Origin: CAYMST01 sp964393115
GTDB lineage: Bacteria; Bacteroidota; Bacteroidia; Cytophagales; Cyclobacteriaceae
DNA: 22,704 bases
Direction: 5' to 3'
Assembly: GCA_964393115.1 (NCBI GenBank)
Contig: CAYMST010000051.1
Coordinates: forward strand, 1 to 22,704
Positions 14,002 to 21,836 of this stretch are shown here, one piece after another. Below the pieces are notes generated by a model. The model saw only the letters and a list, made by a program, of their open reading frames with translations, did no database searches and was not told the origin of the DNA. Position 1 is the stretch's first letter. Every line of letters starts with the position of its first letter. The position numbers were made by a program, and so were the translations under genes.

Positions 14002-14445
14002 GTGGATTCTCTAAGTTATAAGACATTATCGGCTAACAAAGCGACGGCTGAGAAGAATTGGGTGGTGATTGATGCGCAGGATGCTGTTCTTGGTCGGCTT
14101 GCTAGCAAAGTGGCCTTTATGATCAGAGGAAAGCATAAACCTTCATTCACTCCTCATGTAGATTGTGGCGACAATGTAATTGTTGTCAACTGTGATGGAC
14201 TGAAATTAACTGGTGATAAGTGGAATACTAAAGAGTACATTCGTCACACAGGATTTCCAGGGGGACAGCGAAGAACATTAGCAAAAGAGTTGAAGGCAAA
14301 ATCGTCAACGCTTTTAGTTGAAAACGCTGTAAGAGGAATGTTGCCTAAGAATAGACTTGGTCGCGCTCTCTTTAAAAATTTATTTGTTTATGAGGGTAGT
14401 GAGCATCCTCATGAGGCGCAGAAACCAAAAGAAATCGAATTATAA
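14002..14445 (+). CDS. rplM: 50S ribosomal protein L13 (uL13)
   Basis: L13 is an early-assembly protein of the large subunit. The 147-residue protein has the conserved blocks WVVIDAQDAVLGRLASKVA, HVDCGDNVIVVN, LTGDKW, YIRHTGFPGGQ and AVRGMLPKNRLGRALFKNLFVYEG. The start is GTG 14002: the sequence MDSLSYKTLSANKATAEK matches the usual Bacteroidota L13 N-terminus, so this codon is preferred over any downstream one. An AU stem (13977-13996) ends 5 bases before the start. L13 represses its own operon in E. coli, so autoregulation here is plausible. rpsI follows after 9 bases. Confidence 0.97.
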   Translation: MDSLSYKTLSANKATAEKNWVVIDAQDAVLGRLASKVAFMIRGKHKPSFTPHVDCGDNVIVVNCDGLKLTGDKWNTKEYIRHTGFPGGQRRTLAKELKAKSSTLLVENAVRGMLPKNRLGRALFKNLFVYEGSEHPHEAQKPKEIEL

Positions 14446-14454
14446 TCTTGCCAA

Positions 14455-14841
14455 ATGGAAAGAATTAATACAGTTGGAAGAAGAAAAACATCCGTGGCTA
14501 GGTTATACATGGATGCTGGATCTGGTAAGTTTTTGATCAACAATAGGGAATTTGAAAACTATTTCCCTACTGCTGTTTTACAAAAGATCGTTAAGCAGCC
14601 ATTGGCTCAACTTGAATCAGAAGAGAATTTTGATATTAAAGTAAATGTCGACGGTGGTGGTGTAAAGGGGCAAGCGGAAGCAGTTCGATTAGCTATCGCT
14701 CGTGCATTGGTAAAAGCTGATGAGGAGAATAAGCCTGCTTTGAAGAAAGAAGGATTTCTTACTAGAGACCCAAGAATGGTGGAAAGAAAGAAATACGGTA
14801 GAAGAAAGGCGAGAAGAAGATTCCAGTTCAGTAAACGTTAA
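14455..14841 (+). CDS. rpsI: 30S ribosomal protein S9 (uS9)
   Basis: This 128-residue small-subunit protein has a C-terminal tail that reaches the P-site tRNA. It shows TVGRRKTSVARLY at the start, VDGGGVKGQAEAVRLAIARALV in the middle and the basic end KKYGRRKARRRFQFSKR with the invariant terminal SKR. Length is standard. It follows rplM by 9 bases and precedes rpsB by 18 bases, the classic rplM-rpsI order extended by rpsB and tsf as is common in Bacteroidota. Confidence 0.98.
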   Translation: MERINTVGRRKTSVARLYMDAGSGKFLINNREFENYFPTAVLQKIVKQPLAQLESEENFDIKVNVDGGGVKGQAEAVRLAIARALVKADEENKPALKKEGFLTRDPRMVERKKYGRRKARRRFQFSKR

Positions 14842-14859
14842 TTATTATTCGAGACTCAA

Positions 14860-15618
14860 ATGGAAAATTTATCATATAAAGATCTCCTTGACGCAGGTGT
14901 TCACTTCGGACACCTTACTAGAAAGTGGAATCCAAAAATGGCTCCATACATCTTCATGGAGAAGAATGAGATCCATATTATAGATCTGAACAAAACTTTG
15001 GTATGTCTTGATGATGCTACTAAAGCTTTGGCTAACATCGTAAGATCGGGACGTAAAGTGATGTTCGTGGCTACCAAGAAGCAGGCTAAAGACATCGTGG
15101 CGGAAGAAGCGAAAAGACTTAAGATGCCTTATGTTACGGAAAGATGGTTAGGTGGTATGTTGACAAACTTCTCAACGATAAGAAAGTCGTTGAAAAAAAT
15201 GTCAACTATCGATAAGATGATGAAAGATGAGGCGTACAACGCCTTGGCGAAGCGAGAAAGACTAATGATCACCCGTGAGCGTGAGAAATTAGAAACCATA
15301 CTCGGTGGGATTTCAGAGCTTACTCGTTTACCAGCTGCATTATTTGTAGTAGACGTGAAGAAAGAGCACATCGCTATCGAAGAAGCACAGAAATTGAATA
15401 TTCCTGTATTCGCGTTAGTAGATACTAACTCTGATCCTAATGTTGTTGATTTTCCAATTCCTGCTAATGATGACGCTTTTAAATCAGTATCTCTATTGGT
15501 AAAGCATGTAGCTAAAGCGATTGAGGGTGGTCTGATGGAGCGTAAGAAGGAGAAAGAATCACAGCAGTTAAAAGAAGAAGAGCAAGCTAAAATAGAAGCT
15601 GATAAGCAAGAAGCTTAA
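14860..15618 (+). CDS. rpsB: 30S ribosomal protein S2 (uS2)
   Basis: S2 is a late-assembling small-subunit protein of 252 residues. It has the signatures LLDAGVHFGHLTRKWNPKM, IHIIDLNKT, the VTERWLGGMLTNFSTIRKS block, and ALVDTNSDPNVVDFPIPANDDA. The C-terminus is a charged Glu/Lys/Gln-rich tail from about residue 225, typical in this phylum. It is the third gene of the ribosomal operon. Two hairpins lie between it and tsf, the second with a T tract, which could lower readthrough into tsf. Confidence 0.98.
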   Translation: MENLSYKDLLDAGVHFGHLTRKWNPKMAPYIFMEKNEIHIIDLNKTLVCLDDATKALANIVRSGRKVMFVATKKQAKDIVAEEAKRLKMPYVTERWLGGMLTNFSTIRKSLKKMSTIDKMMKDEAYNALAKRERLMITREREKLETILGGISELTRLPAALFVVDVKKEHIAIEEAQKLNIPVFALVDTNSDPNVVDFPIPANDDAFKSVSLLVKHVAKAIEGGLMERKKEKESQQLKEEEQAKIEADKQEA

Positions 15619-15630
15619 CAATAACATTAC

Positions 15631-15695
15631 CACATAGAAATATTTATGTGATTTATAAAATTGAACATTGATCTTTCGATGTTCAATTTTTGTTT
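15631..15695 (+). terminator. Tandem hairpins between rpsB and tsf, attenuator-like
   Basis: The first stem is CACATA 15631-15636 / TATGTG 15645-15650. The second is a perfect 12-bp stem AAAATTGAACAT 15657-15668 / ATGTTCAATTTT 15679-15690 with a 10-base loop; its 3' arm ends in T and is followed by TGTTT. The stem is AU-rich, so partial termination is more likely than a full stop. A terminator also separates rpsB and tsf in E. coli. I see no clear separate tsf promoter. Confidence 0.65.
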
Positions 15696-15727
15696 ATAGA
15701 AGTTTCAAACTAATAATCAATAAAAAA

Positions 15728-16558
15728 ATGGCTATTTCTGCACAGGAAGTAAACAAACTTAGGCAAATGACTGGGGCTGGAATGATGGATTGTAAAAAAG
15801 CCCTCACAGAAGCCGAAGGTGATTTCGATAAAGCAATTGAGCTGTTAAGAAAAAAAGGTCAAAAACTGTCCGCTAAAAGAGCTGATAGAGAGACCAAAGA
15901 AGGTGTAGTAGTCGTAAAGTCTAGCGAGGATCATAAAGAAGCCGTATTAGTAGCTTTTACTTGTGAGACTGACTTTGTTGCCAAAAATGAAGATTTTGTT
16001 GCTTTGGCAAATGAAATTGTAGATGTAGCTTTCGCCAACAAGCCTGCTGACGTAGAAGCGTTAAAAACTATTTCACTAGGTGACATCACTGTGGGTGAGA
16101 AGATCGTTGAAAACATTGGTAAAATTGGTGAGAAGTTAGAAGTTACTGCTTACGAAGTATTATCAGGTGAAGCGGTTGTACCTTACATCCATGCTGGAAG
16201 TAAGCTTGGCGTATTAGTAGCACTTAAAGGTGTGAACGGTACTGATGTTTCTGCTGCTGGTAGAGATGTAGCGATGCAAATTGCGGCTATGAATCCTTTA
16301 GCTGTTGATAAGTCTGGTGTTGATTCTAGCGTCGTTGAGAAAGAAATAGAGATCGGTAAAGAGCAAGCTCGTCAGGAAGGAAAGCCTGAGGCGATGCTTG
16401 AAAAAATTGCGATGGGTAAATTGAACAAGTTCTACAAAGAGAACACGTTGTTGAGCCAACAGTTCGTGAAAGACAGTTCGTTATCTATTGAGAAGTATCT
16501 TGATGGTGTGACAAAAGGACTGACTGTAGAGTCATTCAAAAGAGTTGCCATTGGATAA
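15728..16558 (+). CDS. tsf: Translation elongation factor Ts
   Basis: EF-Ts is the nucleotide exchange factor for EF-Tu. Counting from ATG 15728 it has 276 residues; the frame is open upstream to 15668 but that part lies in the rpsB-tsf hairpin and is not protein-like. The N-terminal UBA-like domain shows VNKLRQMTGAGMMDCKKALTEAEGD, followed by AIELLRKKG, and the core has TCETDFVAKN. The later AMQIAAMNPLAV and QEGKPEAMLEKIAMGKLNKFYKE segments are canonical. It ends in front of a strong terminator. Confidence 0.97.
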   Translation: MAISAQEVNKLRQMTGAGMMDCKKALTEAEGDFDKAIELLRKKGQKLSAKRADRETKEGVVVVKSSEDHKEAVLVAFTCETDFVAKNEDFVALANEIVDVAFANKPADVEALKTISLGDITVGEKIVENIGKIGEKLEVTAYEVLSGEAVVPYIHAGSKLGVLVALKGVNGTDVSAAGRDVAMQIAAMNPLAVDKSGVDSSVVEKEIEIGKEQARQEGKPEAMLEKIAMGKLNKFYKENTLLSQQFVKDSSLSIEKYLDGVTKGLTVESFKRVAIG

Positions 16559-16579
16559 AAAAACCGTAAGTGTTTTAGG

Positions 16580-16608
16580 AAAGCCAATCCAAAGGATTGG
16601 CTTTTTTT
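16580..16608 (+). terminator. Intrinsic terminator after tsf
   Basis: AAAGCCAATCC 16580-16590 and GGATTGGCTTT 16594-16604 form an 11-bp stem with a 3-base loop, followed by T residues to 16608. It lies between convergent genes; the DinB-fold gene stop codon (16607-16609) touches the T tract. The minus-strand side has a weak T run. Confidence 0.9.
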
Positions 16609-17134
16609 ATTTTATGATGTTTGAGTATGCTTTCCAAGGGCCTATTTCCTTGCCGTAGTGCTTGACCATCACTCTGGAGGCTTGATGAAGATGATTGAGG
16701 TCATGTATCGTCCAAGTGGCTAATAGCTGCTGTAGTGTTACTAAGCCGATACTGTCATCGGGATGCATTCCAGTTTTTTCAAGATCGCTTTCGGAAAGTT
16801 GCCATGATTTCAATGTTTGTAAATTTTGGTGCCTTAATGCACTAAATTCTTCTAGCAGCTGATTCATCGTTTTTCCTGCAGATACCTTTCCTTGAGCAAA
16901 GCGATCAAAAACCTCGAATTTTTGAGCAGTTCCTTTTGTAAGTATTATAGTGGCTCTTGGTATCCAATCCGTTTTTTCACCGTGGATGAGATGTCCGACA
17001 ATATCAAATGGACTCCATGTGTTTTCACCTTCATTGGCATAAACCCAATCTCGAGATAAGTCTTGAAATAGTGTTTTGTAGGTAGAAGGTGTTCTTTCTA
17101 GCACTTCAATGGTCTTGTCTAAAGAAAAATTCAT
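16607..17134 (-). CDS. DinB-fold (DinB_2-like) putative metal-dependent protein
   Basis: This 175-residue, four-helix-bundle-type protein is of the DinB/YfiT-like superfamily (not DNA polymerase IV, which shares the name in E. coli). Likely metal ligands are His48 in IVGHLIHGE and the cluster WTIHDLNHLHQ with His144 and His148. WSPFDIVGHLIHGEKTDW near residues 40-57 is the typical first motif. Members act as thiol-dependent S-transferases or are uncharacterised. The exact reaction cannot be told. It lies 17 bases after the aminopeptidase P gene on the same strand and is probably cotranscribed with it. Confidence 0.82.
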   Translation of the reverse strand: MNFSLDKTIEVLERTPSTYKTLFQDLSRDWVYANEGENTWSPFDIVGHLIHGEKTDWIPRATIILTKGTAQKFEVFDRFAQGKVSAGKTMNQLLEEFSALRHQNLQTLKSWQLSESDLEKTGMHPDDSIGLVTLQQLLATWTIHDLNHLHQASRVMVKHYGKEIGPWKAYSNIIK

Positions 17135-17151
17135 GATGGTGTTTCTAACTA

Positions 17152-18444
17152 TTAGCTGTTCATTAAGTCTTCTATCTCCTCAATTTCGATAGGGACGTTC
17201 TTCATCAAGTTTTTTGGCTCGCCATTTTCTTGAATGACTACGTCGTCTTCTAATCGAATACCAATTCCTTCTTCCAGAATATATATACCCGGTTCAACGG
17301 TAAATACCATTCCTGCTTCGAATTTCTTGAAAGGACTACCTACGTCGTGGACTCCTAATCCCAGATGATGGGAAGTACCGTGCATAAAATACTTTCTATA
17401 AAGTGGCTTTTTGGGATCTTGTCTGTTTACCTCATCCTGTTTCAACAATCCAATCTTAACTAGCTGTTCGGTCATTATTTCGCCTACCTGTTTATGATAT
17501 GCTCGAATGCTGTTTCCAGGTGTCAAGAGCTTTTTAGCTTCCCTTTGTACATGCAGAACGGCTTTGTATACCTCGGCTTGTCTTTTTGAGAATCGACCGT
17601 TCGCAGGAACGGAACGCGTGAGATCAGCATTATAACCGCCGTATTTAGCACCGATATCCATTAAGACTAAATCGCCGTCTTTTATTTCTTTACTATTTTC
17701 AATGTAATGCAGAACGCAGCCGCTTTTTCCGCTTGCGACAATGGGTTGGAAAGCAAAACCAGTAGACCCTAGTCTTGTGAATTCATGGATTAACTCTGCC
17801 TCTACTTCAAATTCCATTTTGCCGGGCCGGAGGAACTTAAGGACTCGCTTAAACCCACTTTCCGTAATGTCAATGGCTTTTTGAATAAAAGCAATTTCTT
17901 CCGCTGATTTTACAGATCTTAAGTCATACACCAAAGGTGCTGCTCTCAATTTTTGATGAAGAGGATAGTTGCTCGTGATGTCTTTGATTAACCGATCATT
18001 TTGTGTTTCTACAGATCCACTAGCCCGTAAATGTTCGTTCTTATCGAGATAGATGTTATTTACAGTTGCTAATATATTGTCTAAGGTCGATTCGAACTCA
18101 TGAGACCAGAGTACCTTTTTAATCCCTGATATTGCGGTGGCCTCCTCTTTGGTGAACTTATGTCCTTCCCAAATAGCAATATGTTCGTTTGTAGCCTTCA
18201 CAAAAAGAATCTCCCTCATTTCTTCATCGGCGTAGTCCGGAGCAACGATCAGCTTGGTCTCCTCTTGATCTATGCCTGACAAATAGTATAGGTTAGAGTT
18301 TTGAACAAAGTTCATTACTCCATCTTCATTTGTTGGCATTACATCGTTGGATGAAAAAATAGCGATGGAATTTTTGCTAAGTTTAGCAGATAATTTTTGA
18401 CGATTATGGGAAAATAAATCTGAGGATGGTCTTGAAAAACGCAT
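17152..18444 (-). CDS. pepP: Xaa-Pro aminopeptidase (M24B, aminopeptidase P)
   Basis: The enzyme removes N-terminal residues preceding proline using two metal ions. The 430-residue protein has an N-terminal creatinase-like domain (to about 175) with YLSGIDQEETKLIV, and a C-terminal pita-bread domain. The five metal ligands are visible: Asp263 (LMDIGA), Asp274 (YNADLTRS), His359 (GTSHHLGLGVHD), Glu384 (FTVEPG) and Glu399 (IRLEDDV). The start ATG 18444 gives MRFSRPSSDLFSHNRQKL, matching the family N-terminus. No signal peptide, so cytoplasmic. Its start overlaps the start of the divergent subtilase gene by up to 19 bases, so each promoter must lie inside the other coding region. Confidence 0.94.
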   Translation of the reverse strand: MRFSRPSSDLFSHNRQKLSAKLSKNSIAIFSSNDVMPTNEDGVMNFVQNSNLYYLSGIDQEETKLIVAPDYADEEMREILFVKATNEHIAIWEGHKFTKEEATAISGIKKVLWSHEFESTLDNILATVNNIYLDKNEHLRASGSVETQNDRLIKDITSNYPLHQKLRAAPLVYDLRSVKSAEEIAFIQKAIDITESGFKRVLKFLRPGKMEFEVEAELIHEFTRLGSTGFAFQPIVASGKSGCVLHYIENSKEIKDGDLVLMDIGAKYGGYNADLTRSVPANGRFSKRQAEVYKAVLHVQREAKKLLTPGNSIRAYHKQVGEIMTEQLVKIGLLKQDEVNRQDPKKPLYRKYFMHGTSHHLGLGVHDVGSPFKKFEAGMVFTVEPGIYILEEGIGIRLEDDVVIQENGEPKNLMKNVPIEIEEIEDLMNS

Positions 18445-19661
18445 ATTTCAAAGGGGTGCTAGCTCTAATGATATTTATAATTCAAAGCTATGCTTTTTCA
18501 CAAGAAGTTCTTAGCAACTATCAACTGAGTTTCGCATTGAAACAGATACAATTAGAATATTTGTTAGCAAATCAATTGGATGGCCAGGGAGTTAAAATCG
18601 GCGTAATCGATGGTGGTTTTCTAAATGCTGATAAAGATCCGCAACTAGCACACCTTTTTAAAAACGATCAAATTAAGGGATATCGTGATTTCTATAGTCC
18701 GTCAGCTCCTCCTTTTTTAGGCAATAAGTATCAACAAGATGATCACGGAACGACAGTCCTTCGTCAAATCGCTGGGATCGATAAAGCGCATGAGATAATT
18801 TTAGGTGCTGCAAGTGGGGCATCTTTTTACTTGGCAAGAACCGATCATGGAACTAGAGAATCACGAAAGGAAGAGCAGTATCTTCTTGAAGCGCTGCATT
18901 GGATGGATAGCAATGGTGTTAAGCTCGTCAATATTTCGCTGGGTTATACGGAGGGCTATGAAGATCCCGCGGAGAATTATAGTATTTCGGAACTGGATGG
19001 GAAATCAACATGGCTTACCGGGGAAATCAATGATTTTCTGGCCAATCGCGAGATGTTACTGGTTGTTGCAGCAGGAAACGATGGACATACGAAGTGGAAG
19101 ACACTAAGCAGTCCAGCGGATAGTCGATTGGTGTTATCTGTTGGTGCTGTGGGGTATAAAGTATGGCGCAAGGCCTCTTTTAGTTCTGTCGGAAACAATC
19201 TGGCCTATATAAAGCCGGAAGTTTCTTGTTTCGCGCAGTTAGGAACTTCATTTTCTGCACCGGTTATCACAGGGCTTCTAGCTTGCATATGGCAGTATTC
19301 GCCGACTCTCACTAGTAAGGAGCTAAAGTCACTACTCATATCCTCGGCGCATTTGTTTCCTTATGGCAACAACTACATTGGATACGGGGTGCCTCAGTGC
19401 GGTGGGTTATTTCGCCAAGGAGAAGTGAATGAGAATAGGTTGAAAACGGTGAAATCAAAACGCAACAAAGTGAACGTTGAGGTTTCAGCTGAACATAATT
19501 ATTGTAACGTATTTCATAAAAAGGATCAGTTTCGAGTGGATCATCAAATAATTTGCGAAAAACGAGGTGAGGAAATTGTCATTCGTCGGCCAGGAAAACA
19601 GATACGTTTTTCTACTATATCATGTCAAGAACAAGCTATTGAAATAGAATGGACGAAGTAG
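18426..19661 (+). CDS. Exported subtilisin-like serine protease (S8)
   Basis: This S8 peptidase of 411 residues has a signal peptide (Lys/Arg-poor start, hydrophobic 10-20, likely cleavage near SYAFS-Q). The catalytic triad is complete: Asp62 in IGVIDGGF, His107 in DDHGTT, Ser275 in GTSFSAP; the oxyanion Asn218 is in VVAAGNDG. There is no obvious propeptide domain and no typical type IX secretion C-terminal domain. The last 100 residues are short, basic and contain two or three Cys, of unknown fold. The start may be ATG 18426 or TTG 18432: GAGG at 18422-18425 touches the ATG but is 6 bases from the TTG. It is divergent from and overlaps pepP. The substrate is unknown. Confidence 0.9.
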   Translation: MVLKNAYFKGVLALMIFIIQSYAFSQEVLSNYQLSFALKQIQLEYLLANQLDGQGVKIGVIDGGFLNADKDPQLAHLFKNDQIKGYRDFYSPSAPPFLGNKYQQDDHGTTVLRQIAGIDKAHEIILGAASGASFYLARTDHGTRESRKEEQYLLEALHWMDSNGVKLVNISLGYTEGYEDPAENYSISELDGKSTWLTGEINDFLANREMLLVVAAGNDGHTKWKTLSSPADSRLVLSVGAVGYKVWRKASFSSVGNNLAYIKPEVSCFAQLGTSFSAPVITGLLACIWQYSPTLTSKELKSLLISSAHLFPYGNNYIGYGVPQCGGLFRQGEVNENRLKTVKSKRNKVNVEVSAEHNYCNVFHKKDQFRVDHQIICEKRGEEIVIRRPGKQIRFSTISCQEQAIEIEWTK

Positions 19662-19664
19662 TAT

Positions 19665-19698
19665 TTTAAACAAAGAACTATTGAGTCAAATGTTTAAA
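19665..19698. other. Stem between the convergent subtilase and GT25 genes
   Basis: TTTAAACA 19665-19672 and TGTTTAAA 19691-19698 pair perfectly around an 18-base loop. The right arm includes the GT25 stop codon (19694-19696). AT-only apart from one base pair and without a T run, so a terminator role is weak. Confidence 0.25.
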
Positions 19699-20455
19699 TG
19701 GTCAAGTTTTCAAATGAGTTTCCTTCTTCCAATGACAGTTGCCAAAACATCATGGGATGCGTTAGAAAGGCTCGAACCTGTTCTGATGTAATCGCATGAG
19801 TCAACAGATGATCTGGGTTATACGAAATTGGACTTTGTAATTTAATTAGCTTTTCCGCAGCAGATTTAGTAACCGCATATGCATGCGTGGTCTCGTGATT
19901 TCCAGCGATTTTCAGGTGTTTTGAATATGGTTTTGCATAGATATTCTTAATTCGAGTATGACTCCATTGCACCAGGTTCAAAGATTTCAATATGTGATAC
20001 TGATATTGACGTAATCTTTCCTTAAATCCATATTTTTCATTTTTCCAATACCCCAAATAGAGTAATTCCCAGTTGTCTGGAAGCTCATTTAAGACCGTCG
20101 AAAGCAATGGTGTGTTACTGTTAAGTGGCTGAAGGTCATCTTCAAAAATTAAAACACTATTAAGATTTTCATCAATAACCTTTTCGTAGATTTTTTTGTG
20201 CGACCACGAACAGGCGATCATACCATGTTGCATTGGCTTTCCAGAGCGCACTCGCGTTTGCGCGAGTTGACTATTGTATTCTCCATTTTTCTCGGCCAGA
20301 TCAATAGTGAAATTATTTTTATTGACGCCGTAAAAGAATTCAAACTCTACCCCCTTAAGCACCTGACGCATGTGCTCTTGACGCTCAGTCTGCCCTTCTA
20401 GTGTGAGGACGAAAATTTTATCAAATGTATTATTGAGAATTTGCAATTGATCCAT
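19694..20455 (-). CDS. Family 25 glycosyltransferase (LPS-type)
   Basis: This 253-residue protein of the GT25 family includes LPS galactosyl- and glucosyltransferases. The opening DKIFVLTLEGQTERQEHMRQVL is the family start. GMIACSWSHKKIYEKVIDE leads into VLIFEDDLQPL, with the EDD acidic cluster at 105-107. The later NWELLYLGYW and HAYAVTKSAAEKLI blocks also fit. No signal peptide or membrane segment, so it acts in the cytoplasm. It is the last of three minus-strand genes and stands apart from the GT32/GT2 cluster 6 kb away. A GC-rich perfect 7-bp dyad lies within the gene at 20250-20267. The donor sugar is not predictable. Confidence 0.88.
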   Translation of the reverse strand: MDQLQILNNTFDKIFVLTLEGQTERQEHMRQVLKGVEFEFFYGVNKNNFTIDLAEKNGEYNSQLAQTRVRSGKPMQHGMIACSWSHKKIYEKVIDENLNSVLIFEDDLQPLNSNTPLLSTVLNELPDNWELLYLGYWKNEKYGFKERLRQYQYHILKSLNLVQWSHTRIKNIYAKPYSKHLKIAGNHETTHAYAVTKSAAEKLIKLQSPISYNPDHLLTHAITSEQVRAFLTHPMMFWQLSLEEGNSFENLTI

Positions 20456-20522
20456 TGTGATTTCACCTAAAAAGGTGTCGCAAATTTGATCAATCCAATT
20501 GGTCTTTCTGTATAGATAGTCG

Positions 20523-20996
20523 CTAATCTTTCACATATACCTTCTCTACAAAGTCCAGCGAAACGGAGTTAATGCAATATCTACGTCCCGTAGGGTTAGG
20601 ACCATCGTTAAACACATGTCCAAGATGCCCGCTGCACCTGGCGCAAATGACCTCTGTTCTTGACAATCCCATTGTCGTATCGGCGACCTCCTCCACATGA
20701 CCATCAAAAACTGGTTCGTAGAAGCTTGGCCACCCCGTGTCTGACTTAAACTTGGTAGATGAGTGAAAAAGCCTTAATCCACATCCAGAGCAGTTGTAAA
20801 TACCTTCACTATGGTGGTTCCAATACCTTCCGGTAAAAGCTCTTTCGGTACCTTTTTCTCTGAGAATGTGATACTCATGGTAATCCAATCGTTCTCTCCA
20901 TTCCTCTTCAGTCAGCAGTATTTTTTCTATTTTAGGTTGTGCGGGACTCAAAAAAGCTGCGCCCACAATTATGGTTGTTGCGATAAGTTTTAACAT
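20523..20996 (-). CDS. msrB: Exported peptide-methionine (R)-S-oxide reductase MsrB
   Basis: MsrB reduces the R form of methionine sulfoxide in proteins. The 157-residue protein carries a signal peptide (MLKLIATTIIVGAAFLSPAQ), so this copy works in the periplasm. Zinc ligands are the two CxxC pairs Cys69/Cys72 and Cys118/Cys121, the catalytic Cys141 lies in RYCINSVSLDF, and TGWPSFYEP is the conserved substrate-side motif. There is no fused MsrA domain. The recycling thiol partner is not in the window. A 7-bp stem lies just before the start codon in the mRNA. It is 67 bases upstream of the GT25 gene and 87 downstream of the RDD gene. Confidence 0.95.
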   Translation of the reverse strand: MLKLIATTIIVGAAFLSPAQPKIEKILLTEEEWRERLDYHEYHILREKGTERAFTGRYWNHHSEGIYNCSGCGLRLFHSSTKFKSDTGWPSFYEPVFDGHVEEVADTTMGLSRTEVICARCSGHLGHVFNDGPNPTGRRYCINSVSLDFVEKVYVKD

Positions 20997-20998
20997 TT

Positions 20999-21041
20999 CC
21001 GTTTAGGTTTATAATGGGTAAACGGATTGTTAGGCAAATTG
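20999..21041 (-). promoter_or_regulatory. msrB: msrB leader with stem abutting the start codon
   Basis: In the minus-strand RNA CCGTTTA (21025-21019) pairs with TAAACGG (21005-20999) around a 13-base loop, two bases before ATG 20996. A TTTG core (21038-21035) lies 9 bases ahead of the stem, but the full -7 element reads ACAATTTG, so the promoter is doubtful. The stem could mask translation initiation, or act as a DNA dyad. Confidence 0.35.
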
Positions 21042-21083
21042 TGAGATTTTTTTTGATGTTTTAGCGCTATTGTCGCTTAGTTA

Positions 21084-21797
21084 TCAGCTTATTAAGGATA
21101 AATACTCGTAGTCTTTGATAATTGTATGCAGGAATTTGACATCCGGAAGATCTGACTCTATCACCAGTAACTCTTTGATCTTTACCACTAACTCTGGTAC
21201 TCCCCCTTCGTTATTGCCTTCTGCTCTCATTTTCAATGCTTTTCGTATGAGTTCAATTTGATTATCATTTAGCCGTTTGACTTGATCAATAGTTACTTCA
21301 TGATTCTCTTCTGTGACGGAAACAACTTCTTGCAGTCTTATTTTTTCTGAGGTGTTGATAACGGTAGTTCCCGCTGCCATATCACCAAGTCGCTGTGACC
21401 TCTTCGAACTCGATATGCATATCATAGCCACAGCACCATAAAAAGATGATATGTCTATCGGTCGGAGTATCCATCGCAGTAGATAACTCGATATACGAGG
21501 AGAGCTTCCGTCGATTTTAACCACTTTGATTTTTCTGACCTTTTTGCCGATTGTTTGTCCCTCTCCAAAAATCTCAAATAGGAGGTTATAAAATAGGATG
21601 GGGACTATCATTAAGATAACTAAGAAGACTCCAAAGTTACCGGCGCCTACTGCTTGCAATATACTAGCGATAAAAATAATGGCAATCGTATATGCTCCTA
21701 TGACTAATGCGTCGATTAGTGTCGCTACGATTCTATCACCTAGACTAGCATATTCAAAATCTAGTTCAATATTCTGGTTGGTAATGAATTTACTCAT
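21084..21797 (-). CDS. RDD family membrane protein
   Basis: This 237-residue protein starts MSKFITNQNIELDFEYASLGDRIVATLIDALVIG, the RDD entry with conserved Arg and Asp before and within the first helix. Membrane helices lie at about 25-47 and 53-75; a third, weaker one is near 115-130. FGEGQTIGKKVRKIKVVK and SQRLGDMAAGTTVI are the conserved cytoplasmic-side motifs. A soluble charged C-terminal part of about 85 residues follows (KRLNDNQIELIRKAL region). Function unknown; some RDD proteins are linked to ion or metabolite transport. It is divergent from the SpoIIM-like gene by 39 bases, a pairing common in Bacteroidota next to MoxR/DUF58 clusters. Confidence 0.88.
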   Translation of the reverse strand: MSKFITNQNIELDFEYASLGDRIVATLIDALVIGAYTIAIIFIASILQAVGAGNFGVFLVILMIVPILFYNLLFEIFGEGQTIGKKVRKIKVVKIDGSSPRISSYLLRWILRPIDISSFYGAVAMICISSSKRSQRLGDMAAGTTVINTSEKIRLQEVVSVTEENHEVTIDQVKRLNDNQIELIRKALKMRAEGNNEGGVPELVVKIKELLVIESDLPDVKFLHTIIKDYEYLSLIS

Positions 21798-21836
21798 TAT
21801 ATTTCCTTTTTATTCTTGGACAAAGTAAAATAAACC

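Noticed and set aside
15668..15727. Upstream extension of EF-Ts by 20 residues
   Set aside because: The extension lies in the rpsB-tsf hairpin region and does not resemble the EF-Ts N-terminus; ATG 15728 gives the canonical start.
16607..17134. DinB-fold protein taken as DNA polymerase IV
   Set aside because: Name clash only; the sequence is a small helical metal-binding bundle without polymerase motifs.
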